Origin: Virgibacillus senegalensis
GTDB taxonomy: Bacteria; Bacillota; Bacilli; Bacillales; Amphibacillaceae
NCBI RefSeq assembly: GCF_000821245.2
Contig: NZ_LN611425.1
Location: 1,451,717 to 1,499,704 of the forward strand
DNA: 47,988 bases
Reading direction: 5' to 3'
Both the position numbers and the translations under genes were made by a program. The first letter of the stretch is position 1; every line of letters starts with the position of its first letter. Shown piece by piece: positions 30,866 through 38,366 of this stretch. Below the pieces are notes generated by a model, which worked only from the letters and a program-made list of their open reading frames with translations, did not search any database and was not told the origin of the DNA.

Positions 30866-31909
30866 CTACATCGCAAACCAGGCTGCTGCTAGTTCACGGA
30901 TTTCCGGAAGCTTTCTGTTACAACAATGGGCTTCCTCTTCATATTCGATCATTTTCTTTCCTTCGGGAAGTCGATCAAACAGTTCATACAAATCACTGTC
31001 GTTTACCATCGTATCTTCCTTCCCATGAAACAAATAGATTGGACTTGCATCCGACAAATCTTGCAAGTCTGGCAGCATCTGATTGCTCTCCGGTTCCATC
31101 ATCGCTTTCATTCGATTGGTAAAATAGGATGGCAGCGCACCTTCACTTACAGCCGGACTAACTGCAACTGCTTTACGCACCAGTGGATGCTTACTGCCTG
31201 CAATAGACCAGTTCGCACCGGAACTCGTACCGAACAAATAGATTGGCAAATCAGGAAGTTCTCCATAAACAAACTCAATCGTATTATCTACAAATCTTTT
31301 CCAATTAGAGTTACTGGCTTGAATTCCAAAGCTTGCAAGTGTCTCCCCTTGTCCAGGGCCGTCAAAATGGACAGTAGCAAAGCCCAACTCCACAAAATGA
31401 TTTTCGTAAGTAAATAACTCTTCCTTTGCTGAATCGGCCGGGTTGATGATGATTACCGTCCCTTTAGGATGACTCGGAATACGGATTCTCCCTTTAAAGA
31501 CACCCTCTTCGGTTTGGATATTCCGCTTTTGACATTTATCTTTCCTGAGTGAATCCGCTTGGTCAAAAGCTGCCAGGGATTTTTTGTACCAGTTCGATTT
31601 CGTTTTGCTGTCCCCAGGAAAAATCCATTGAACCAAATCGAAATAAAGCCCGGAAAGTTGGTAGTGGTTGGCAGCTATCACCATTGATTCTTTTTCTTCA
31701 AACTCCTCGGCAGACTTGTAATGATAATCGGCATACCGGCAAAAATAATGAATCCAGTCTTCTTTATTATGGACTGCCTTGCTGAAAGCTTGGATAGCCT
31801 CCGTTTCAATCCCATGCGCTTGCCATCGATCCCAAAATCCGGTGAATAACCTGGCAGCAAAAATAGTCTTCTCTATCGTCTCTTCTTCTTTCACAGCATC
31901 AGGATTCAT
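30866..31909 (-). CDS. Alpha/beta hydrolase (FrsA/DUF1100-like esterase or acyltransferase)
   Basis: A 347-residue alpha/beta hydrolase. A helical N-terminal cap region (1-130, YFCRYADYHYKSAEEFE) precedes the core. The nucleophile elbow is YLFGTSSGANWS (G-x-S-x-G variant G-T-S-S-G), the acid is in FHGKEDTMVND and the histidine in EEEAHCCNRKLPE. VHFDGPGQGET is the oxyanion strand with the D-G-P-G-x-G typical of FrsA-type proteins. The open frame begins at 31924, but GGAG is eight bases before ATG 31909. The gene overlaps the kinase gene by 11 bases. In context it may release or transfer the group carried by the ACP; direct evidence is lacking. Confidence 0.85.
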   Translation of the reverse strand: MNPDAVKEEETIEKTIFAARLFTGFWDRWQAHGIETEAIQAFSKAVHNKEDWIHYFCRYADYHYKSAEEFEEKESMVIAANHYQLSGLYFDLVQWIFPGDSKTKSNWYKKSLAAFDQADSLRKDKCQKRNIQTEEGVFKGRIRIPSHPKGTVIIINPADSAKEELFTYENHFVELGFATVHFDGPGQGETLASFGIQASNSNWKRFVDNTIEFVYGELPDLPIYLFGTSSGANWSIAGSKHPLVRKAVAVSPAVSEGALPSYFTNRMKAMMEPESNQMLPDLQDLSDASPIYLFHGKEDTMVNDSDLYELFDRLPEGKKMIEYEEEAHCCNRKLPEIRELAAAWFAM

Positions 31910-32819
31910 TCTTCTGCACTCCATCCCTTTGTAACTTCAAAACCAATGTAGAGCCTTTATCAGAGGTTTCCAGTAATATTTGATCTGCCATTTTCATCAT
32001 TAACGTGAATCCTTGTCCTAAGGATTCCTTTGTCGAAAAACCGGGCATTAACGTCGTCTTTGGAAGAAGCTTTAACGGAAATCCCGGACCACTGTCCTCG
32101 ATTACTACATGAAAAGCATCTTCCAGTTTATATAGAAACATTTTGCCTTTATCGGCATGTTTCAATATATTGGTAACAGCTTCTGAAATGATCAAATTGT
32201 AGCTCATAATTTTAGCTTTCTTCAAACCTTCACTCAGAAAGGATTCTTCCGCCAAATGCCTTGCTCTTGGTATATCGGCTTTCTCCACTACTGGTATTTC
32301 GCATAAAAGTTCGCCGTCTTTACAGCTCTCTACTTCCGCTTTTTTGATCAATAAAAATTTTCCTTGGGTGGATGCATAGATCACATCCCTGTAAACCTCC
32401 CAGCTCTCCGAGGAGACCAATCGGGGTGGGTTGCAGTGCTGTTCGACCTCGTTCAAGATTTTTGCTATTTTCTTCTTGTAGTCCTCTGGTAACGATAATT
32501 TCTTCAATTCTTCTTCAATGACAGCATTGCTCCGTACCCAATTCGCCCCCGAGCGTGCCAGTTTAAATAATTGACTTGTTTTATCTTGCAATTCTCTGTC
32601 AATATTTTCAGTAAAACTCAAATAAAATAAAGCATCCCTTTGCCTAGTATCTATCCCATTCATGGTAGCCAGCCTATATAGAATCCAGCCTGTCATGGTC
32701 TTTTGTTGCACCTCTGCAAAAGAGTCTAGCGAAGAAAGCTGAGGGAATACATCACCTTCGGACGGCTTTTTCCTATCATGTGATTCCTGGACAAAAAACT
32801 TTTTCAATAATCCTATCAA
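31899..32819 (-). CDS. GHKL ATPase, anti-sigma serine kinase type (RsbW-like C terminus)
   Basis: A 306-residue protein. Residues 1-175 are a helical region of unknown fold (includes LFYLSFTENIDRELQDKTSQ). Residues 180-300 are a HATPase_c_2 domain: N box LIISEAVTNILKHAD (E213, N217), G1 EDSGPGFPL, G2 PGFSTKESLGQGFTLM. There is no HisKA helix, so it is a serine kinase or anti-sigma-like switch protein rather than a histidine kinase. It would phosphorylate the two STAS proteins encoded downstream. RsbW is about 160 residues; the extra N-terminal half is unusual and may bind the unknown target or ligand. No sigma factor gene is near. It follows the SDR by 20 bases. Confidence 0.85.
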   Translation of the reverse strand: MIGLLKKFFVQESHDRKKPSEGDVFPQLSSLDSFAEVQQKTMTGWILYRLATMNGIDTRQRDALFYLSFTENIDRELQDKTSQLFKLARSGANWVRSNAVIEEELKKLSLPEDYKKKIAKILNEVEQHCNPPRLVSSESWEVYRDVIYASTQGKFLLIKKAEVESCKDGELLCEIPVVEKADIPRARHLAEESFLSEGLKKAKIMSYNLIISEAVTNILKHADKGKMFLYKLEDAFHVVIEDSGPGFPLKLLPKTTLMPGFSTKESLGQGFTLMMKMADQILLETSDKGSTLVLKLQRDGVQKNES

Positions 32820-32839
32820 CTTTCTTTCTCCCGCCTTTC

Positions 32840-33553
32840 TTACAAAATTCCGGCAGGAGGCATAATGGTTATTTCATCCACAACAGATTGAGGTGGTTGA
32901 CACAATAACAGGACTAAATGTTCTGCAATTGATTCTACCGGTATCATCTTTGTTTTATCAGGTGTTTGTTCCATTCCATCCCAAAATGAGCTATCGACTG
33001 AACCAGGTAGTACACTGGTTGTATAAATGCCTTCTTGCCGTAATTCCGTTTGCAGCACTTTGGAAAGTCCCAGCACTCCGAATTTCGAAGCCGTATAACT
33101 TCCTCCACCCGCCAACGCTGTATTTCCGGCGATAGATACTAAATTGATCATCTGTCCCTGTCCGTTTTTTTTCATTTGCCTGCCAAAGTATTTACACATT
33201 AAATAAGTTCCACGCAGATTAACGGCAACCATCTCATCAAAGTCGGCTGTTTCAGAATCCAGTACATTTGCAAATTTTCCAGTACCAGCTGCGTTGATTA
33301 GTACATCCACTTTCCCAAAATAATCCGTGCTTTTTTCACAAAAGTCTTTTACCGATTCTTCCTTTGTGACATCGACCTGTAAATGGATTTGATTGTCTGA
33401 TACAGACGGCTCTTTTGTTTCCGGTATGTTCCTTGAACCCAATGCTAATTTGACTCCATACCGTTGAAGTAACTCGGCCGTCGCTTTTCCTATTCCACGG
33501 CCTGCTCCCGTGATTGCCACAACCCTGTCTTCCAATCTGTGGGCATTATACAT
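32840..33553 (-). CDS. Short-chain dehydrogenase/reductase, possible sepiapterin/pterin reductase
   Basis: A 237-residue classical SDR. The nucleotide motif is TGAGRGIG (15-22), the structural NAAG is at 87-90, and the catalytic residues are S140, Y153 and K157 in SYTASKFG. R41 after the second strand (GSRNIP) favours NADPH. Its start overlaps the PTPS gene by 8 bases, so the two are translationally coupled. With FolE and PTPS upstream the most economical role is two-step reduction of 6-pyruvoyltetrahydropterin (sepiapterin reductase role) or reduction of a dihydropterin (pteridine reductase role, as in PruA or PTR1). Typical SDR, so substrate is inferred from context alone. Confidence 0.85.
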   Translation of the reverse strand: MYNAHRLEDRVVAITGAGRGIGKATAELLQRYGVKLALGSRNIPETKEPSVSDNQIHLQVDVTKEESVKDFCEKSTDYFGKVDVLINAAGTGKFANVLDSETADFDEMVAVNLRGTYLMCKYFGRQMKKNGQGQMINLVSIAGNTALAGGGSYTASKFGVLGLSKVLQTELRQEGIYTTSVLPGSVDSSFWDGMEQTPDKTKMIPVESIAEHLVLLLCQPPQSVVDEITIMPPAGIL

Positions 33554-34376
33554 GTGCCTCCCCTCCAGTCGGTGCTACATACTCAAAGTAATTGTTTTCG
33601 GTTTCCCATAATCCTATTTTCGATAAGTTGGATATATAAGGGGAAAGCATTTGATAGATAACTTGAGTCATCACTTCCGAGGTAGGGTTCAATCCGTCAA
33701 ACTCGGTTGTGTCTAAATTTAAATGCTTATGATCGAATTTCTTCAAGACCACGGATTCTACTATTTCATCCAGTACCGCAATATCTGTTACCATCCCTGT
33801 TACTGGATCGGGGATCCCCTGAACCGACACTTCCAAATAATAGTTATGGCCATGTCCATAAACGTTATTGCACTTTCCAAATAACTGTTTGTTTTCTGAA
33901 TCTGTAAGTTTGTCGCTATGTAGACGATGAGCGGCACTAAAATGATATTTCCTTGTTAAACTGACCATGTCTCCCTCTCCCTTTTCTGAATAAAGCGTTG
34001 AATTCTCGTGCAAACGCAGTCTGTGTAACTCGCAATCTTGTAAAACCCGATTTATCTTATTCCACAAGAAGATGAGCAGGTTCTCCGTGGTAGGGATTTT
34101 CTCTCGAAAATAAATGTTTTCCTTATTCAAAAATTTCCCATCTAATTCTTCCTCCACTATACTGCCAACCACTTGTTTGATATCGGTCGTATTGACAACA
34201 ATCCCTGTCCGGTCCTTCCAATCTCCCTTTACCATTACTTCCAACTGGTAATCATGCCCATGTCCATTCGGATTACTGCATAGCCCGAAAACCTGCTGAT
34301 TTTTTTCCTCCGTCCAATGCTGGATACGGTAGCTATGCATAGCTGAAAACCGTAATTTTCGCGACAAATATACCAT
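33546..34376 (-). CDS. Tandem 6-pyruvoyltetrahydropterin synthase (two PTPS domains)
   Basis: A 276-residue fusion of two PTPS domains. Domain 2 (138-276) looks complete: zinc His150 in FSAAHRLH, catalytic Cys169 in FGKCNNVYGHGHNYY with His175 and His177, the D215-H216 pair in FDHKHLN and E258/E260 near the end. C-x5-HGH is the spacing of eukaryotic PTPS (BH4 pathway), not the C-x3-HGH of QueD. Domain 1 (1-135) keeps zinc His14, Cys33, His39 and His41 but has D79-G80 in place of Asp-His (ELDGKFLN), so its catalysis is doubtful. A run GGGGGGAGG precedes the ATG and folE ends 14 bases upstream. It should form 6-pyruvoyltetrahydropterin from dihydroneopterin triphosphate. Confidence 0.92.
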   Translation of the reverse strand: MVYLSRKLRFSAMHSYRIQHWTEEKNQQVFGLCSNPNGHGHDYQLEVMVKGDWKDRTGIVVNTTDIKQVVGSIVEEELDGKFLNKENIYFREKIPTTENLLIFLWNKINRVLQDCELHRLRLHENSTLYSEKGEGDMVSLTRKYHFSAAHRLHSDKLTDSENKQLFGKCNNVYGHGHNYYLEVSVQGIPDPVTGMVTDIAVLDEIVESVVLKKFDHKHLNLDTTEFDGLNPTSEVMTQVIYQMLSPYISNLSKIGLWETENNYFEYVAPTGGEAHV

Positions 34377-34390
34377 CTTACCTCCCCCCT

Positions 34391-34969
34391 TTAACCATTA
34401 TTTATATTGTTGTAAAATTCATTAATCAGGTTGGTGTCTTTTCCGAAAGCACCCTTCTTGGCAGTCGTGACAGTTAAAGACCCTGTTTTCTTCACTCCGC
34501 GCGCGCACATACAAAGATGTCTGCCTTCAACACTGACCATGACTCCGAGAGGATCTAGTACATTGATAATGGAATCCGCGATTTGGTTTGTCATCCGCTC
34601 CTGAACTTGTGGTCTTTGCGCAACCAGCTCTACCAATCTTGCAAATTTGCTTAACCCGACAATTTTTCCCTGCGGCAAGTAGCCAATGTGTACTTTCCCA
34701 AAAAAAGGAATTAAATGATGCTCACAAAAGGTATAATACTCAATATCTTTGACCACGATCATTCCTTCATAACCTTCTGAATCAAAGGTAGTCGACAAGG
34801 CGATTCTAGGATCGACACCGACACCCGCAAACACTTCCCGGTACATGTTCGCCACACGGCGGGGTGTATCGATCAACCCTTCTCTGTCGGGATTCTCTCC
34901 TATTTCAAGTAAGATGCTTCTTATACTGCTTTCCAAAACGGTTTTCTCTTCTGTATTTATGACAGTCAT
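34391..34969 (-). CDS. folE: GTP cyclohydrolase I FolE, first gene of the riboswitch operon
   Basis: A 192-residue type IA GTP cyclohydrolase forming 7,8-dihydroneopterin triphosphate. GENPDREGLIDTPRRVA is the N-terminal signature, FCEHHLIPFFGKVHIGY holds zinc ligands C82 and H85, GLSKFARLVELVAQRPQVQE the GTP/phosphate region, and GRHLCMCARGV the third zinc ligand C153. The C82-C153 spacing of 71 equals that of the Escherichia coli enzyme (110-181). The open frame extends to 35146, but AGGAGG directs the start to ATG 34969 and the upstream part is the riboswitch terminator. A second, housekeeping folE (mtrA) is expected elsewhere. It lies about 84 bases after the terminator. Confidence 0.95.
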   Translation of the reverse strand: MTVINTEEKTVLESSIRSILLEIGENPDREGLIDTPRRVANMYREVFAGVGVDPRIALSTTFDSEGYEGMIVVKDIEYYTFCEHHLIPFFGKVHIGYLPQGKIVGLSKFARLVELVAQRPQVQERMTNQIADSIINVLDPLGVMVSVEGRHLCMCARGVKKTGSLTVTTAKKGAFGKDTNLINEFYNNINNG

Positions 34970-35052
34970 CAATTTTCCTCCTAAATCGTAGAGGCAGGCG
35001 TTGTTCTTCAAAGATTTGCCCACCTCATAATTTTTCCAACTCTTTTTGGTAT

Positions 35053-35086
35053 AAAAAAATAGCCGACCAAGTGACTGGTCGACTAT
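35053..35086 (-). terminator. Intrinsic terminator after the c-di-GMP riboswitch
   Basis: On the minus strand TAGTCGACCA and TTGGTCGGCTA form a long stem with a GTCAC loop, followed by TTTTTTT. It lies between aptamer and folE, as expected of a transcription-level switch. Confidence 0.9.
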
Positions 35087-35147
35087 CTGACGTAGAGCTC
35101 CTGCTTCCTTCAGCAAAACTTGTTGTGTCAAATAATATTTTTCCAAT

Positions 35148-35241
35148 CCTTACGGCAGCCCGGCTGTCATAGTCCGAAGACCTTAGACCCGTATGCTTTG
35201 CGTCCCTACCTTTCAACAGGTTTGCCACTATCGCAGGTAAA
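35148..35241 (-). promoter_or_regulatory. Cyclic di-GMP-I (GEMM) riboswitch aptamer
   Basis: On the minus strand the sequence contains GGCAAACC, then a stem CCTGTT/GGTAGG capped by a GAAA tetraloop, then GGGACGCAAAGC, the most conserved core of class I aptamers. A second arm has GTC-TTCG-GAC with the tetraloop receptor halves CUAAG and UAUG, and ends ACAGCCGGGCTGCC. All the expected parts (GNRA loop, receptor, ACGCAAAGC core, closing GCUGCC) are present in order. It lies about 180-270 bases before folE. Most class I switches reduce expression on binding c-di-GMP; the direction here is not proven. Boundaries are approximate. Confidence 0.92.
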
Positions 35242-35246
35242 AGTAA

Positions 35247-35276
35247 CTAATCATAAACTACAAAATCTGTGATTAG
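35247..35276. promoter_or_regulatory. Interrupted inverted repeat upstream of the riboswitch
   Basis: CTAATCA (35247-35253) and TGATTAG (35270-35276) are perfect inverted arms 16 bases apart. On the minus strand the inner part holds TATGAT, a possible -10 of the riboswitch operon. Candidate binding site for the LuxR-type regulator encoded next door. Confidence 0.45.
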
Positions 35277-35449
35277 TTTTTACATTCTTTTCTATTTAAG
35301 TTTAAAAAGATTCGCGCTTCTTTACTACTACCTGTATTTCCTATTTTTCACGGTTGCTCTAATAGGAAATACTTCCTCTTTTACAGAATGGTTGGTGAGT
35401 AGCCTGCGGGGATTGATCTACCTTCCTAGGAAATTTCATACTCACATGC

Positions 35450-35477
35450 AAAAAACCTACTCCAAGATAGGAATAGG
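35450..35477 (-). terminator. Terminator of the LuxR-type regulator gene
   Basis: On the minus strand CCTATTCC and GGAGTAGG pair (one T-G) around a six-base loop, followed by TTTTTT. It lies 13 bases after the stop. Confidence 0.85.
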
Positions 35478-35489
35478 TAATTTGTAGGG

Positions 35490-37625
35490 CTAGCTTTCGA
35501 ATATGTTTTGGAAATTTACTGGATGAAGTTGATAGACTTTGGCGATAGCTTGCGAACGGTCACTGACATTCAATTTATTGAAAATGTTGGTTAAGTGGTT
35601 TTTCACCGTATGTTCACTAATATATAGTGAATGAGCGATTTCTTTGTTGCTTAATCCCTGTACCACCAATTCAAGCACTTCTTTTTCTCTTTTGGATAAC
35701 TCCATGAAATTTTCCTTTAGCTCTACTGGCTTCTGCGGGGAAATGTCGATGGTTCCTTCATAAAGTGTCCGGCTATTACAAAATTGGCTGAACTGTTCTT
35801 TTATAGACGTTTTAACGGAAGGGATTTCATCAAGCTTCTTGAGTTTCTTGCCCCCCCGTATATAAGTCGAAACAAGAAACAGCAGCTGGCTGGCTTCACT
35901 AAAAACCTCTTTACCATTCGGCTGTTTTCCTTCTAAGATTCGTTGGTGTATGTTGAATTCCTCCACCAGTTTACAGACAGAACGATTCGATAACACTTCA
36001 TTCAATATCGGTAGATCGATCCTTTTGATTTTGGCAGCAGATAGAACATTTGCTTTGTCCTCGGTGGAAAATTGGGTGAATAAATCTTCAAGCAATTCGA
36101 TTTCCTCTTTTGTATTTTCATACTCTGTAGGATCAAACTGAGAAACAGACAGCGCTAAGGATTGAATGATTTTTTCTTCCGCCGGAGTCTGGCGATGATT
36201 TGCAATGATAGCGCCAGCTGCCTTTGTCAATTTGCAGAGGAATTCCTCTTTTATTGTATTCCTCTGGTTTTCGTTGATTCCAATTGCCAAACAGCCGATA
36301 ATTTCTTTCCCATAGCATATTGGTATCCACAAATCTTCTCCACCATGTATGGTCATTTGGGATTGAAGTCTATAAGGAAAAACATCCCAACCGTCTGAAT
36401 CGTTAAAATACTTATTAGCAATGTCGTTTCCGATGATTTTGACCTTCTGTGCATCCATTCCTCTGGATACAACAGTAGCCTGGCTCGAATTTTCCTCCGG
36501 TTTTAAAATGACAAAAGCATACGGTGTATTGGTCATGTTTATACTGATATCGAGTAATAGAAAAAGAACTCTGCGGATATCCTTCATATTAGACATTATT
36601 TGCATCGTATCCTCGAACATGGAAATGAGAAGCTTGTTTTGGTTTAGGTCCATCTCCAGTTTGTTACGGCTTAGTTTCAATGATAGGATTCCAGCCAATG
36701 CTTGACCGACCAGCATATACTCATTTGGCATCCGTGCGATGCTACAGCTTCCAGCAAATAAAATGCCTACCAGTTCTTTTTTATCAACAAGTGGAAATGC
36801 AAACAAACTAGTTGGATTAAGTTGATTAGCTATAAAGAATGTCGTCCGTGGATCTTCGGCTGTATTTTCCCACAGATGTCCAATCCCTGTTGCAGCTACT
36901 TTTCCAAGTAATCCCTCTCCATGAGAAAACTGTTTATGTAGCAGCAAAGGGGCGTGTTGCCCACAGAAGTGGGTAACTGTATAAAAGTCTTCCTGCATTT
37001 TTTCTGCAATACCAATAAATTCGATATTTTTGTCTTCCCTGATTATTTGGTTTAATAGCGCTTTCATCGAAAGCTCTCTCGATGAAAGCGTGGTTACAAT
37101 ATTGATCAACATGGACAGGGAAGAATCCTTCCCTTCCTCTCCATTTTCGAGTAGATATTGATTGCGAAGCAATTCAATCATCGATTTTACTCTTTCCATC
37201 AGCAGTGCTTTATTTTCCTCCGTAAGTTCCGGCAATTCTTCAATGGCTTGCTTTAATTCCCGAGAATAGTTTGGATATTTTCGTTGAAAATAACTTTGAA
37301 TGATGCCTTTTGCCCCTTTATCTATTAGGAAACCGGACCAGATAAAGTATTTTGTATCCGGATCAATAAAAACAGGTGTCAATATCCCTTTAATTCCTGG
37401 CTCAAAGTCATAAATAATCGGACCACTGATCGCTTGATATTCCTCAGTTAATTGTTTTCTTTTTTCTACCAAATCCATTTTCTCGATGAGAAAATCTACG
37501 AGTTTACTCTTTCCGGAATAAGCCGTAATCTGTTGTCCTTCCCTATCAGAGATTACCGTTACCAAACCGAGCAGATTGGAAAATGCATCCTGTAAAAGCT
37601 GAATTGTTTTTATGCTTTTTCCCAT
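35490..37625 (-). CDS. LuxR-family regulator with PocR-like and two GAF domains
   Basis: A 711-residue one-component regulator. Residues about 5-165 resemble the PocR ligand-binding domain ([21 protein letters not shown] at the start). A GAF domain follows (about 180-325, [20 protein letters not shown], then [16 protein letters not shown]), then a second GAF (about 335-480, [20 protein letters not shown]). A helical linker comes next, with a LuxR HTH near 640-705 ([20 protein letters not shown], then [20 protein letters not shown]). No receiver domain. It reads in the same direction as the pterin operon but has its own terminator, so it is a separate unit 230 bases away. A role as the operon's activator is inference. 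Its start overlaps the small upstream gene by 16 bases. Confidence 0.88.
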   Translation of the reverse strand: MGKSIKTIQLLQDAFSNLLGLVTVISDREGQQITAYSGKSKLVDFLIEKMDLVEKRKQLTEEYQAISGPIIYDFEPGIKGILTPVFIDPDTKYFIWSGFLIDKGAKGIIQSYFQRKYPNYSRELKQAIEELPELTEENKALLMERVKSMIELLRNQYLLENGEEGKDSSLSMLINIVTTLSSRELSMKALLNQIIREDKNIEFIGIAEKMQEDFYTVTHFCGQHAPLLLHKQFSHGEGLLGKVAATGIGHLWENTAEDPRTTFFIANQLNPTSLFAFPLVDKKELVGILFAGSCSIARMPNEYMLVGQALAGILSLKLSRNKLEMDLNQNKLLISMFEDTMQIMSNMKDIRRVLFLLLDISINMTNTPYAFVILKPEENSSQATVVSRGMDAQKVKIIGNDIANKYFNDSDGWDVFPYRLQSQMTIHGGEDLWIPICYGKEIIGCLAIGINENQRNTIKEEFLCKLTKAAGAIIANHRQTPAEEKIIQSLALSVSQFDPTEYENTKEEIELLEDLFTQFSTEDKANVLSAAKIKRIDLPILNEVLSNRSVCKLVEEFNIHQRILEGKQPNGKEVFSEASQLLFLVSTYIRGGKKLKKLDEIPSVKTSIKEQFSQFCNSRTLYEGTIDISPQKPVELKENFMELSKREKEVLELVVQGLSNKEIAHSLYISEHTVKNHLTNIFNKLNVSDRSQAIAKVYQLHPVNFQNIFES

Positions 37626-37864
37626 GACAAATCAAACTCACTTACTAGTTTAGGTTGATTATAAAAATAGACGACCGAGTCCCCTTCTCGCTGAACATCC
37701 AGAATCTTCAAGGTAACAAGATGATTTAATATTTCAGCTAAATCTGGAGTATTTCTTTCCAATTTCCTGGACAGTCCTTCCACTGTCTCTAGAACATTCG
37801 GGTTGTTTTCAAAATACAGCGTCGTTTCCAGTTGTAACTGGAGCATCTTTTGATGAATGAGCAT
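37610..37864 (-). CDS. Small winged-helix-like protein upstream of the LuxR regulator
   Basis: An 84-residue acidic protein, [20 protein letters not shown] at the start. The pattern [29 protein letters not shown] then the wing [17 protein letters not shown] looks like a winged helix with a short hairpin, similar to ArsR/MarR-type DNA-binding folds or helper domains. AGGAGG precedes the ATG by seven bases. It overlaps the LuxR gene by 16 bases, indicating coupled translation and a possible complex. Function not recognised. Confidence 0.7.
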   Translation of the reverse strand: MLIHQKMLQLQLETTLYFENNPNVLETVEGLSRKLERNTPDLAEILNHLVTLKILDVQREGDSVVYFYNQPKLVSEFDLSWEKA

Positions 37865-38366
37865 TGCTTTACCTCCTAAACAACCGAATGAACGGTCATT
37901 ACTTTTCCTTATCTATAGATAGCGATAAACACACACAGACTTGGCTTCACAAGACTTACTACTGTTCGTCTAATACACTCCTTCTATTTTAATGAAAATT
38001 TTATAAACTGGATAGTTTTTTCTATTCATTCAAAGCAAATAAATCCCAGGTTTCGAATTTCCAGCTGGAAAAACAGCAGGGATAGGAAACAAAACAAGGG
38101 CCCATTCATTACGTTATATACTACAAATAGTTGTTTTCCCCATCTGCTCCCCAATAAACCGAAAACACCTTGTTAAATAGTATAGAAATCACTTCTTTTT
38201 CCTACACTTTTTAAATAGGATTCAATATGGCATTCCCCCCTGGAATACCCATCCCTGCTTTGACCCGACTAGGCATTTGGGTTCATTTTCCGTAAAAATT
38301 GCCATACTCAGCTTTAAATCCGTTATTATTTAAATATTCAAACAATTAGGAAGGGATGGAACACAT
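37865..38366. other. 500-bp intergenic region between divergent genes
   Basis: No gene visible. On the right side of the small regulator gene lie ACCGAATGAACGGT (37883-37896) and the perfect palindrome TATCTATAGATA (37910-37921), possible operator or promoter parts of the minus-strand regulator pair. The part before dacC is AT-rich with a TTGTTA/TAGTAT pair near 38172 but no firm promoter. Confidence 0.4.

Noticed and set aside
23920-32819. The sigma-B (rsb) operon itself
   Set aside because: No sigB, RsbR, RsbS or RsbT genes are present, the kinase is twice the RsbW length and a pterin block is interleaved.
35025-35228. Open frame across the riboswitch on the minus strand
   Set aside because: It lies entirely in the aptamer and terminator and has no ribosome binding site.
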